Shown one piece after another: positions 1-11,300 of a DNA stretch of 64,000 nucleotides. This stretch comes from Pinibacter soli. Lineage in GTDB: Bacteria > Bacteroidota > Bacteroidia > Chitinophagales > Chitinophagaceae. Position 1 is the first letter of the stretch, and each line of letters starts with the position of its first letter. A program made the translations under genes and the position numbers. Location of the stretch: the NCBI RefSeq assembly GCF_029961145.1, contig NZ_JASBRG010000007.1:1463037-1527036 (forward strand), given 5' to 3'. A model generated the notes under the pieces. It ran no database searches, was not told the origin of the DNA, and worked only from the letters and a program-made list of their open reading frames with translations.

Positions 1-3000
1 CAATGGATGCGTTGCGTCGCCACCTGCTTTGCAGACTTCTACCAGGCGACTAATGACATTATCATAGTCTTTTGCTTTGTCAAACCCACAATCAGCTGCT
101 TCCAGCTTGCTCCACCAATAGTCGGCATAAGCACGGCAGTTGGCATCCACCGAACTTTGTAAGGCTGCTTTCGCTTGCTCCGTCAGTTGTACCGGATCAG
201 TTGGATAAGGATCAACACCCTTTAACGAATCTTTGTTAATGTATAAGCGGGGATCCGGGAATATTCTGAAATTGTCATCTACTACCGGGTGGCCAACCGA
301 GAACAGGAAAGCGGCTGTTAACATCCCTTTTTTCGCGAGGTAAATGGTTTTGAATTTATTCCATGCATCATCCAGTTCAGTCGGACAAAGAAGTGAAGTA
401 TTAAAAACGTTGGCGGAATTGCTGTAGGTGTTGATGCAGTTTTTATCCATAATTCCATCTACCAATCCGCATTTTGCCATCATGTTGCTTAACGACCAAA
501 GATCGGCATAAGCGGAAGGCTTACCATTTGCAAGGGCAGTTACTACTGCTCTATTTATGGAATCCGTCATTTGGCCTTTATAACGCTGACCAATACCTGC
601 AAAAAAGGGATCAGCATTTCCATTGGATGCAAATTTTTGGGCGTTGGGTGTCCCCATAGTTAAAGGGTTCAAATATCCTTTCTGCACTGCCTCATCATAA
701 GTGGTGACGGCATTCATTGCATCATCCCAATCATTGCTTGCTGTCAGCAATTTATAATTCTGATATACGTTGAATTCAGGATGGTTCGTAATGGCATCGT
801 CCATGCTCAATTCCTCTCCCGGTCTTAAGGGCCGGTTGTACTTAACTTCATAGGGCCCTCTTGGTTCCATTTGATCATACATGGCCTGCCTGTAGTATTC
901 ATAGTCAGGTGCCTTTGTAAACTGTCCATTGGTACTGCAATCACCAAGCTGCTGCTTCACTACGGTCATTTGCTGGTTGTAAATGTCCTGAAATGTAGTC
1001 TTGCTGTTATTGGGCATGTAAATATTATCGCGATAATAATTTTTGCCGTACTGGCTAATGGATAACTCTTTGGTTATAGTGTAAGAACCTTCAGGAAGCA
1101 CCACATCAAACGATTGAGTAAGTCCCTTTGAAGGATCCGCGCAATTGCTGTTTATCTCGTCAAGCGAAAAGTTTGACTTTGTATAGACAAAAGGCTTTCC
1201 GTCTGGCATGTTTTGATTATTGCATTCATCCGCAATGGTGATAGTGAGGTCATACAAACAATCATAGCAAATTGGCTGATTGTTCCAGTTGGCCATGGTT
1301 AATGTTTGCGGGTTCAGCGAATACGTGAAGGAGATGGTATCTTGTTGCGGCACAAGCAAAGTGCGGCTAAATACAATGCTGTTATCTTTTGAGATATTAT
1401 TTACCGGAGTAAGCAGGCTTTCTGTTTGGCTTGCATAAGCATAGCTGTCTAACTGCGACACATTGGGCGGAGCGGCTCCTGCTAAAGCTGTTGCTACGGT
1501 GCGCCCTTTCATATCCATGTAGCTAATACTGTACTGGCCGTTTGCATCCCGCACCATGTTTTTTTGATAGTGTGAGGCGTCTCCTACTTCTGTACCAAAC
1601 AGAGCATCGAGATCCATTTGGCTTGCACTGCCATAATAGTATTTTGTTTCGTGTGAACTTCCCAAACGAAAGCTTTCTCCGACCCCACCTTGTGCGGCGA
1701 TGCGACCCGTATTATCCTGCGTGTATTTAGTTTCAGAAAACGGAAATGTTTTCGCATCCGGTATGAACTTATTGATTCCGGTGTTTTTATCAGGGTTTGC
1801 CGGTGAGTAATATTGCGAGGCGCCATTGTCGGTGCCCATGCCGGGAGCAGCACCATTGCAATAATCCGCATTTGCTGCCAGGCCGTCATACAGGTCCTTG
1901 GTATACTCTGAGCCGGGTGCATTCAAACTGGTTACTGTTGGCAAATAACGGATGGGACTGTATATGGTTGGCGCAGGCAAAACTGTAATGGCGGGCCTAC
2001 CCTGGTTGTCATAGAGGGTTTCTCCCACTATGTTTCTGTTGGTTGTATTGTCGGCTGTTACCGTTTGTCTCTCCCTTAGCGTACCGTCATAATACTGCGC
2101 CACACTTTTGCGTTTTCCTTCTTCAGCAAACGAAGTGGCAGTTTTCCAGTTGAGGTTGTTTTCGTGCCCGATATAATAATAAGACCCTAGCCCATTTGCG
2201 GGATCGTATTCCGAGCTCCATTTTGACGTGAGCCTTTGGCCATCTGCCAGCTCCTGTACGGCGCGATACCTGAAAAACACATAGCCGTTATCGTTAAATA
2301 ATAGGGGTATGCTATACGTAACATCCTTAACGGTTACGCGTGTGGCATTGTTTCTAAAAACATTTTGCGCAAATGCAGCCGTTCCTGAAGTACCGTATCT
2401 GTTATCTGCATAGGCCTGGCTGCTTATATAGGTCCATTCAAGATCATATGCCTTTGCCCATTTGCTGGCGGACCAATTGATATTAACAAGACCTCCACTG
2501 CCATTGGTGCCAGTTGCATAACCGGAAATGGGTCTTAGTCCGCAATCTGTACAATTCATATCATAGTTCCTGTCAATGCGCAGATCATTGGTAAGGACAA
2601 TCAATGTTTTGGCAACTTGAACGTCAATGTTAGATTTGTCGATGGCTATAATTTCAACTTTGACACTTCTTCCGCTCGTGAAATAGAATACGTCGTTCTT
2701 CTTATATGGATTGTCTTTACTGTAGGTTATTGTAAAGTCTCTGGTTGTTGTGTTTATGATGTTAGGATCATTTTGAGACACTGAAATTTTAGCTCGAACA
2801 GTAATACTGCAAGTATCGGGCAATGGTGCCGCACCCGGCTGAAACTGTTCGTTGAATGCCAGCGATACTATATTGGTAATGTCGTTGGTTGCAGTAACGG
2901 CAGGTTTCGCACCCGGATCAGCCAGGAGTACATCGGTCACCGTCAACACGTCGCCAACATTTAGCGGATTCTGTGCACCATTGAGCGCCTTGGTATATTC

Positions 3001-3081
3001 TTCATATTTCCATTGTGCCGATACATTGTTATTGACAACTAAACCACCCAATAATAGCACCCAAAAAACAATTCGTTTCAT
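1..3081 (-). CDS. RHS/DUF6443-like secreted protein, C-terminus beyond window
   Basis: The frame is open from an ATG at 3081 to the window edge, giving 1027 residues of an incomplete protein. It starts with a signal peptide (MKRIVFWVLLLGG..., cleavage near NNVSA-Q). Around residues 240-300 it has the layout of the Bacteroidota DUF6443/RHS N-terminal region: SKWSSEYDPANGLGSYYY, then QYYDGTLRERQTVTADN and GETLYDNQGRPAITVL. YD-type sequence reappears near residue 500 (MDMKGRTVATAL). Such proteins are large exported beta-cage polypeptides, often with a polymorphic toxin at the C-terminus, which is not visible here. It is the last gene seen of a five-gene minus-strand run, 99 bp after the DNRLRE-like gene. 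The family call is by pattern recognition; that it carries a toxin is only inference. Confidence 0.75.
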   Translation of the reverse strand, partial: MKRIVFWVLLLGGLVVNNNVSAQWKYEEYTKALNGAQNPLNVGDVLTVTDVLLADPGAKPAVTATNDITNIVSLAFNEQFQPGAAPLPDTCSITVRAKISVSQNDPNIINTTTRDFTITYSKDNPYKKNDVFYFTSGRSVKVEIIAIDKSNIDVQVAKTLIVLTNDLRIDRNYDMNCTDCGLRPISGYATGTNGSGGLVNINWSASKWAKAYDLEWTYISSQAYADNRYGTSGTAAFAQNVFRNNATRVTVKDVTYSIPLLFNDNGYVFFRYRAVQELADGQRLTSKWSSEYDPANGLGSYYYIGHENNLNWKTATSFAEEGKRKSVAQYYDGTLRERQTVTADNTTNRNIVGETLYDNQGRPAITVLPAPTIYSPIRYLPTVTSLNAPGSEYTKDLYDGLAANADYCNGAAPGMGTDNGASQYYSPANPDKNTGINKFIPDAKTFPFSETKYTQDNTGRIAAQGGVGESFRLGSSHETKYYYGSASQMDLDALFGTEVGDASHYQKNMVRDANGQYSISYMDMKGRTVATALAGAAPPNVSQLDSYAYASQTESLLTPVNNISKDNSIVFSRTLLVPQQDTISFTYSLNPQTLTMANWNNQPICYDCLYDLTITIADECNNQNMPDGKPFVYTKSNFSLDEINSNCADPSKGLTQSFDVVLPEGSYTITKELSISQYGKNYYRDNIYMPNNSKTTFQDIYNQQMTVVKQQLGDCSTNGQFTKAPDYEYYRQAMYDQMEPRGPYEVKYNRPLRPGEELSMDDAITNHPEFNVYQNYKLLTASNDWDDAMNAVTTYDEAVQKGYLNPLTMGTPNAQKFASNGNADPFFAGIGQRYKGQMTDSINRAVVTALANGKPSAYADLWSLSNMMAKCGLVDGIMDKNCINTYSNSANVFNTSLLCPTELDDAWNKFKTIYLAKKGMLTAAFLFSVGHPVVDDNFRIFPDPRLYINKDSLKGVDPYPTDPVQLTEQAKAALQSSVDANCRAYADYWWSKLEAADCGFDKAKDYDNVISRLVEVCKAGGDATHPL

Positions 3082-3180
3082 AATTAGATTGTTGAATCTT
3101 CTGCCTGTTACTATTTGTAATAAATCTCGGTAGGTATTTGATGCGAGGGCTACTAACGGCAATGGGGATCCTATTAACTA

Positions 3181-5349
3181 CTAATTATTATTCAACACAG
3201 GAATGATTTTATACCCGGAGTAAGCTGCGGTTGGATAAAAGGCATCCCCTACTTTATAAATGAATTTTGATTCTCCAAAATATGGCAAGTCATTCTCTGT
3301 AGCATTTGTTTGATTGAGCGTAATGGTTGTAACTCCGGTAATAGGCCTGCCGACACTTGCGCCACCACAGCCAATCCCTGCCGAGGCAACCGTACAGTCA
3401 TTATTGATTTCTAATTTTCCCGCATACTTGTATATGTCCTTCACCTGATCATTCGATAGATTAAGCTTTAGCGTGTTGTTTACAAAAGCAGTAAATACAT
3501 CCCAACGTGCAGCTGTGTAAGAAATATTTAATGACGGGCGTTTAGCCGGGTTGCTGCATGAAATGCCGCCGAACTGCATTATTTTATAAACATACCCTTC
3601 GTCGTTCATCCTGTACTGCACAGGATAGTTAATGCCAGTGTTATTAATGGTTGTATACATAGAGGCAATAAGCCCCGTTATTTTCTGCCCGTAATAGTTC
3701 TGTTCGCTCCAAAAGTCATCAGAGCTCTCGCTGGAGATTTGCGTATTGCTGAGAGATGGAAGATTTACTGCGGTTATGTTTGTATTGACTTCGGGTTGCA
3801 ACTCAAATGTGGTTTTACCGGCGACATAAATACCTCTCACAGGTTGTATCTGCATAAATGGATATTGGCTGACATAGCGGAATTGGCTGGCGAATAGTCC
3901 GTAATAATTGTTGGCATATAAATTAAGGGTCGCACTGTTTATAGTAGCATTTTTGGCCAGCATTGATAAATCAAACGTAGCGCCGGCTCGTTGAACAAAC
4001 CAAGTGCCGTTTGTCCACGTACCGGCCACTATACCATCTTCATTTGCGACTACTGTGGGCATATCTGATTTGATCAGCATTGAATTAACAATAGGGACAT
4101 TAATCGTTTCTGTGATGGATAATTGATTGGAAGGATATTGGTTCGCAAATTGGTTCCATATATTTTGCAAGGTATCAGACACTATCGCTATATCATTGCT
4201 CCATGGCAACTGATATAGTTTATAATTACAAGTATTAACCAACCATTCAGCGTATACCTCAGCTTTATAATTTAAAGCCAAATGCTCATTCATGTACCAT
4301 TCAAAAAGTTGCAAACCATTCATCGTAGAATCAACCCAGTTGCCGGCAGGTGCGCCTAGTAAATTTACTTTGGATGCCGGTGGCGGAGGGGTGATAGAGT
4401 CGGTTACGAGGTTTGGAGTGGCAGTGAACTCATCCATGTTATTCGGCCCTCCCTTTGCTTTACTAACTGCCAGGGAATATGTATAACTGAAATTACCCGG
4501 TTCTTGCATCAAAGCATACACATCGTTGTGCCGATAGTTTTTTACACTATTATATGCAGAACCTTGAGACCCTGGCACAAACATATGTACGGTTGCACCT
4601 TTTGTATGCCCGGGAAATTCTGCAATAAAGTTCTTATAGGTTTTGATCAGTAACGCAGGCGTAATAGATACAGGCATAGTTGTTCCGGTAGAAGGAACAA
4701 TTAATTGATTCTGCATATTATCGCATAAAGTATTCTGATCAGGATAGTAAATGGTGTTATAATAATAGGCGATGCTCTTCAGCAAATGAGTTGTGGAATC
4801 ATATACCATCTCAACTTGCTTGTAGGGCATGTTTGGCAAATATTGAATGGTAAGTTTTTTATAAATGCCCCCGGCATTTTTTAGTATAAGATCCTGCAAG
4901 GTTGATTCGTTGTATATGGAATCCAACAGCGGTATATTCAGTGCTCTTGAATAATTAAGCTTATTGCTTATATATATGTTTTTGCTATCGTGATCGATTG
5001 AGATATAATATTGGTTTCCCTGCAAATACTCCATACTACTGTCGACAATACCCCAGAACATTTTATCAAACATTTTGTATTGCCCCTCCTTATGCTCCAG
5101 TGATGTTGACAAGGCGGCACTATCGGCAAAATCGTAAGCTACATTGTAGCTAAGCAGATCGGTTGATTGATAAGCATTTCCTATAGCAATCATTTCCTTA
5201 AATGCATTGGTACGACTTGCCAGCCTTATTCCCAATGGCTGCATTTCCTTTTGGGCTTGAAGCGCATTTACACCTGCCGACAGGCTCATGCTCAATACAG
5301 CTACTATCAACGCTTTCAACAGGTATCGCATATTTTTACTTTGAGTCAT
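3181..5349 (-). CDS. secreted 722-aa protein with DNRLRE-like beta domain
   Basis: There is a signal peptide after an MTQSKNM start (Met7 is an alternative start), with cleavage around ALQAQ. Residues about 455-610 resemble a DNRLRE-type beta-sandwich: a strand with ATINSATLNLYANN, later segments around the HxxGISC-like turn, and an SLNISYTA closing strand. The final 100 residues hold several cysteines (NNDCTVASAGIGCGG). I recognise no enzyme motif. It lies 21 bp downstream of the 2548-aa YD-repeat gene, which carries a similar beta domain, so the two are probably co-expressed and displayed or secreted together. Function unknown; a structural or adhesive partner of the giant proteins is an inference. 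Confidence 0.75.
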   Translation of the reverse strand: MTQSKNMRYLLKALIVAVLSMSLSAGVNALQAQKEMQPLGIRLASRTNAFKEMIAIGNAYQSTDLLSYNVAYDFADSAALSTSLEHKEGQYKMFDKMFWGIVDSSMEYLQGNQYYISIDHDSKNIYISNKLNYSRALNIPLLDSIYNESTLQDLILKNAGGIYKKLTIQYLPNMPYKQVEMVYDSTTHLLKSIAYYYNTIYYPDQNTLCDNMQNQLIVPSTGTTMPVSITPALLIKTYKNFIAEFPGHTKGATVHMFVPGSQGSAYNSVKNYRHNDVYALMQEPGNFSYTYSLAVSKAKGGPNNMDEFTATPNLVTDSITPPPPASKVNLLGAPAGNWVDSTMNGLQLFEWYMNEHLALNYKAEVYAEWLVNTCNYKLYQLPWSNDIAIVSDTLQNIWNQFANQYPSNQLSITETINVPIVNSMLIKSDMPTVVANEDGIVAGTWTNGTWFVQRAGATFDLSMLAKNATINSATLNLYANNYYGLFASQFRYVSQYPFMQIQPVRGIYVAGKTTFELQPEVNTNITAVNLPSLSNTQISSESSDDFWSEQNYYGQKITGLIASMYTTINNTGINYPVQYRMNDEGYVYKIMQFGGISCSNPAKRPSLNISYTAARWDVFTAFVNNTLKLNLSNDQVKDIYKYAGKLEINNDCTVASAGIGCGGASVGRPITGVTTITLNQTNATENDLPYFGESKFIYKVGDAFYPTAAYSGYKIIPVLNNN

Positions 5350-5370
5350 TTTAATAAATCAGTTCTTGTT

Positions 5371-8300
5371 CTATAACGCAGTTTGTGTGTTGCTCCGGGT
5401 TTCCTTGATGGTCATAACGCCTCGTTCTGTTTCTTTTTTCAAACGCATCAAATTGCCTTCATCGTCATACTCATAAAAAGTGGCGTAGTTATTCTCATCC
5501 AGTTCTGCCATTAACTTCAGGCTCACAGGATCATACACAAACGATTTCATGTTACTGTTATACGGGTGAATGCGTATATCGTCCACCAGAATATTTCTCG
5601 TGCCTGGCTGAAACACCAGTTGCATATTGGTGGCACTCGCCGGAATTTTTGTAACGGCTTCATAGCGCTGCCATCCTTCAATGCGCACACCCGTAGGCGC
5701 AAGCGTAGCGTCTGAGCCTGACAATCCCGCGTATTGAATTTTAATTGGCGCAAGGCCGTCTACATTAGCGGTATTGGTATTATCATCCTTGACCTTCACC
5801 CAAGCCGTTATTAAAGATTGTGAACCCTTTATCGGAGCTGTTTTTGGGAGAATCACGCTTTGTGGTTTAACGCTGTTTAGTTTTACACAATAGAAGTTTT
5901 GTACTTTAAAGGATCCGGAAGTATCAGCACCTATAGGATACATGGCCCCTGTAGGAATAAGCGTTTTTGTGAAGCCTTTTTCGCGGCTCCATAAAGCGGA
6001 GAAGTTGAAGGCAATATTGTCAGTTCCAGTCCAAAACTTATGGCTCCGCTCCGTTGTTGCATATATTGCTATATCATATAGCTTTCCCTTTTCCAAAAAG
6101 ACTGGAACAGTTGCGGTGCCTAATGAAACAACCTGGACCCCATTGACAGTCATTATATAATTAACGGTTCTTCCATCATGATAGTCAATATAAAAAGTAT
6201 AAGTATCATTTTCCGGCACCTGTAGTTTGCCCACCCAGTTTATTGTCAACCAACCATTAGCAGGCAAACCGGGATCTGGCGCTTGATTTACAGCCCAATT
6301 AAAGTTAATACTGGCATCGGTGCGTGTCAATGACTGGTTATTATCACCTGCTACATAATAGCCGGTCAATCCAGTTCCCTTAGGTATTACCGTTCCTCTT
6401 GGTACAAGTGAGGAATCAACCTTGATCGACAAAGCTGCTGCTGTATCTGCACTGGCAGTAAGCGGTAAAGTAATAGATTTTGATTGCCCCGCTGCGAGGC
6501 TCAAACTATACAAACCGGTATGCGCATCTGCATTTGTAATTGTAAAGCCATCAAAAGTTCTTGCATCCTTGCACAGATAATTACACTTATTGGTTTTGTA
6601 ATCGTAGTCCTCCAATCCATCAAAGAAAGTTTCCCTGTTCTTCGCATTTTGAGTGGCAGCAATTGCTAACTGCTGGTTATACCCATACTGCCCGGAGTTG
6701 TACCTGTACAATGCGTCATAGTTTTCCATTTCGTAACCTTTTCTGTTGAAAAAGTTTTCTGCACTCGTCCAGTTCCACTGAGTAGTGTCGGCGGTTGCAG
6801 CCATTACATCACCTCCAAAACTCCAGAAGGGTTTGAAACCTGCAAGTGTGCCACCCGTTCTTGTATACACGACTGCAGACGACAGATCATTTTCCTTGCG
6901 CTCATCTCTGTCGCTATAATATGCATAACTTCTATCGACATGCCAGTTACCAAGTATACCGAATCGGTAAGGATTAACTACGGTGTCTGATATGAATTGT
7001 TTGCAGATCTGTCCAACACTGTCAACGCTTTTATTGTAATTTATTTTCAAATTGGAAACAGAACATGTTTTACAATAAACACCACTATTATCGCATACAA
7101 AACCATTTCCGGTCGAATTATTTGAAATATTATCCGTGTTGCAAAAGCTGAGAAAGTTATTCTGATCTTCGGTCTCATTATTAGGGCTCATTACATCTTC
7201 TTTAAATAAAAAGCCGAAATTTTCTCTTGTGAACACATCTTTAACCAATCCTGTACAGTTAAGGTTGGTGAAATTATCCTGAGTAATTGCCACATTATTA
7301 TCTGTGGTAGTTGGCACTGTTAACTGCAAGCTTGATGTCCAAGTCGATGTAATCCGGCTCAGTTTAGCGGCGGCAGACGTTTGGGATTGAGGCAGGTAAA
7401 ATAGATTAGCATAGTAAGCTGTGTTTTTTCCCCAATCAAACGAATTCCTCTTTGTACCACAAGCACCACGACCCACTGTTACAATAGGAAAAACATCCTG
7501 TGGAGCATAAGGAGATAAATTAAGCGTGGCATTTGCAATGACAGCGTCTTTTGGTATTTTTTCAATTGGAAAGTTTATGATAGATTGGGATGATGTTCCA
7601 AACGAATGTCTGCCACACAGTCCTTTAATTCTTCCCAAATAGAAAAAACTGCTAACGATATATCCAGCATTATTTGAATAACTAAAAGTACCATTCTGGT
7701 CTTTCAAAATAGTTACAGTGGGCTGCAATGTGGTAGTAAAATTCCGCGTTACGATATATGGAGTATCCTTCACATACCAATGATTCACCACCTTCCATAA
7801 ATCTTTATAGGTAGCCGCCGATGCCTGCAAGACATTTGTTTGCGCATCTATTTGAATTTTATCAATGCCGTTTACTGTGCGGATAGGATTAGCAAGGGAT
7901 ACCAGCGACCCCGCTGCTGCAGCCATCATGTTTCTTCTGCCAGAGCGTATAATTCTAAATTCTTTAATTTCCTTACAACTATAAGGGCGCCCTTCCTGAT
8001 CAATAAAATAAATTCCCTGGTTGTGCTCTTTGCCTATGCTCGCATCAATGGCCCATAGTTTAATATATTGTTTGATTGGAGCACGCCATTTTGGATCGCC
8101 ACACAATGTGGGGTCAGAGGTTACGGGGATGTCCATTGCCATCGGAGTGAGCTGCTGCACATCTTCTTCCAGGCCGCGCTGCACAATGATTTCATCGCCG
8201 CTTTTAAAGAATGCCTCCCAATTTGGCAATGGGTTATCATCATAATCAAACAGTTTTCCTCTTATTATTTTCAATTGCTTTCTGACGTTTGTAGTTTTAG

Positions 8301-11300
8301 CCAGATCGATTCCTATATTTTTATATGCTGGTGCCATGCCATCGTATGCCCAATAAGCCGGATAGTTTACGTTGTAGACAGGATCATTGAATTCGTTGTT
8401 TGTGCGACTCACCACCACCTGTCCACTTTCTCCATCCCATATCACGTTTTTAGTGGACACAATACTTCCTTTATCCATCTGTACCACGCTATCCAGCAAA
8501 CCATATCTGTTAATTATCTTAACGACAGCAGCAGAACGAAAACGCATAGTTTCTTTTTGCGGAAACGGAATGGCGGATGGTAACGGCAGCGGCCAAACGC
8601 CTGCGGCTACCACGTCTACGTTTACACCCAGATTAAGCGAGGTGGTTTGTGATAGCTGCTGCCTCAGGTCAACCATTACCTCGATATCTTTCCCCACCAT
8701 GCCAGGGCTTATTTCTCCTTTGTTTCCAAGGATCACGCCCACCTCATTATTAAGATGTTTATGGTCAGCGTTGTTATCATCTACCTTGTAATAATATCTC
8801 GTATAGGCAATCGGGTTAGCAGGATCTATCTCTGCATAAGAAGCTTGTGATTTCATTTTGCCATTCATGTCGTTAAGCTCCACTTTAAATCCCTGGCTCA
8901 GGTTCATGTATTGGCGGGATTCTATTTTCAAAAATTGTCCCAGAGGGCTCGATCTGAAAGGCTTTTTGCCGGAACCATCGAGCGGCGTCATTTCTACTGC
9001 CGTTGGAAAATCTTTGGATGTATAAAACTCCGTTTCGCTCCATCCATTTGCTGATTTATTGTTGCTGTGAATGGTTCTTGTTCTCACTTTTGAATACCCG
9101 ACCATGGGTGCCGGAAAGAAAGATTCCCCAATGGGCTCTTCCGAATACATGAGATTTACCGGAGCAAGCAGGTTTGTCTTTTCGCTTAGCTCTTTTGCAA
9201 TGCGGAAGGGGTTTTCATCGCCTCCTATTTGCGGCTCATAGCATGCCACGCCACTGCTAACAGTAGCAGCAACGCCATTCACGATTTGGCTTGTTGTATA
9301 CATGTATTCCTGCCCGTAAGATGCATCCTGCTGCTGCCCTGCTGTCATTTTGTTCCAGCTATCAAATATTTCAATTCGCTTTACTCTTGATCCTCCTCCA
9401 TATCGTTTCAAGGTAGGCTCATCTAATCGTACAAATGAATTGCCTAAAAACACTTCTTTGCACCATCCATTGTTTGCAGCTACTGCTTCAAATTTTGAAA
9501 ACATTTGCAGGTAACCGCTCATGGAAGAAAAGATCACCTTGACCATGTCTTTAAAATTGACATCATCGCCGGTTTCAGAATTAGGGTACGCTTTGGAAGG
9601 AAGGTTCAGCCGCAGGAATTGCATGGCCACTTTTTTGAAAGGACTAACGCCATCTACATCTTTTACTTTTATCCAAATGGTTTTATTGTCTCCTCCGCTT
9701 ACAACACCGGCATCTGCGATGTCTGCGTATAATGGGATCCATTCGTTGCCATTGCCCCATTTGTCTGCAGGCATAGGGACATTGAGTTTAAAAAATAACT
9801 TGGTAATGCCTTGCAAATACAATTCTTTTACTTCCTGCGGTTTAGTTACTGCTACAGGCACCCTTGCCATTACATATAATTTCTCATTGAGCTGGGCATC
9901 GCCATAAATATATTTTGTAGGCGTACCTGTAGGGCTGGCAGCAAAACCGCGGATATCGAAAAGCCTGGAAGCCCGTTTATTTTGTACATACCCATAATCA
10001 TCGCTCTCGTAAGTGATTTTCATTTTTCCACCCGCGGGTGTTTGGATGTCGGTCAGGTTCCAGGCAGTAGCATTACTTGCTGCAACGGTGCTATCCTGTA
10101 CTAAATATGGATAATCATAGTTATTTAGCGCAGTAGTTTTTGCGGATACAGGATTTCCGGACATGTCCTTATAGTTTCCCCAACGGTCATAGCTCGCAGG
10201 ATTGTAGTCAGGATTTTTCCCACCGTAGGTGAACAGGTAAGGATTTTTCTTTTTACCATTACTGTAGCTAAAGGAAATCTTTGTCAACGTAAGTTTTCCC
10301 GTTGAGTCAACGCCTGTAACGGCTTTGCAAAGAGAATAATCATAGTCGAAATAAACCGTCTTAACCGGTCTCGCGCTATTGCCATTCTTCACCCAGTCCG
10401 CTTTTGAATAGAGATCAATTTGTTTCAGCCTTCTCTGGGCCTTACTCTCGTTGTAGTCAAAACCACCAGTAGAATCCTTTATGTTTATGACATCTTTTCT
10501 TTCTTTGGAGGTGGTGAAGACCGCAATAAAGTTTTTGGATTCGATGGTATTGAGGTACCAGAGTTCTTTTTTTCCAAATGTATAAGAGCCTTTGTCGTCA
10601 CGACTTTCCGATTTAAAGCCTTCATTATAGTTGGCCATGAACGAATCCTTTGTATACGGTATGCGCCACTGGAAAGGGTCCTTTTCACTGCAAACCTGCG
10701 TATAGTTAAATCGTATGGCATCACCCAGGTCGTCGTCCGTTACCCCATCACCCCGTATGTCTACATAATCGGGCGACAAGATTTCTGTTAACAGGAAGGA
10801 ATGTGCATAAGCAGGTGTTTGCTCATTTGAATAGTAGTTATCCTTGCCACTCTTGTTGGCAAGGGAAGCATCGGTTGGATCGTAATTTATCCACCCTTTG
10901 TTCATGTTGGTGGGAGACGGCTTAACGGAAAAAGTCACATCCTGTTGCATTGTGTTGTATACCGGTATGCCGTATACGTATTTTTTTCCATCATTGCCCA
11001 AAACGTCAATTTCGGAGAGGTGATTGCCTTTTCTTATGCTGCCTATTCTATCAATAACCTTGATACCTGTCATGCAGCTGGTATCTCCGCCGGGATTGAT
11101 CATGGATGGTTTTCCAAATTCATTTTCAGGGTAGGACAGTATCTTTTTATTGAAGCCGTATTTATCGGCCTGCTCCGCTGTGAGGTAAGTAATCAACTGC
11201 GTTCGTTTGTCCCTTTCTTTACGGGTTATCGCAGTTGCTACATTTACATTTCCATTGATAAAAGCACCACCACGTACTTTTTCAAACTTTGAATCAAGCG

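Noticed and set aside
1584..1922. 112-aa minus-strand ORF inside the RHS-like gene
   Set aside because: It is another frame of the long open RHS-like reading on the same strand; composition is skewed to His, Met and Gln and it has no family pattern.
8068..8583. 171-aa plus-strand ORF within the giant gene
   Set aside because: It is antisense to the 2548-aa gene, whose frame is continuous and family-consistent here.
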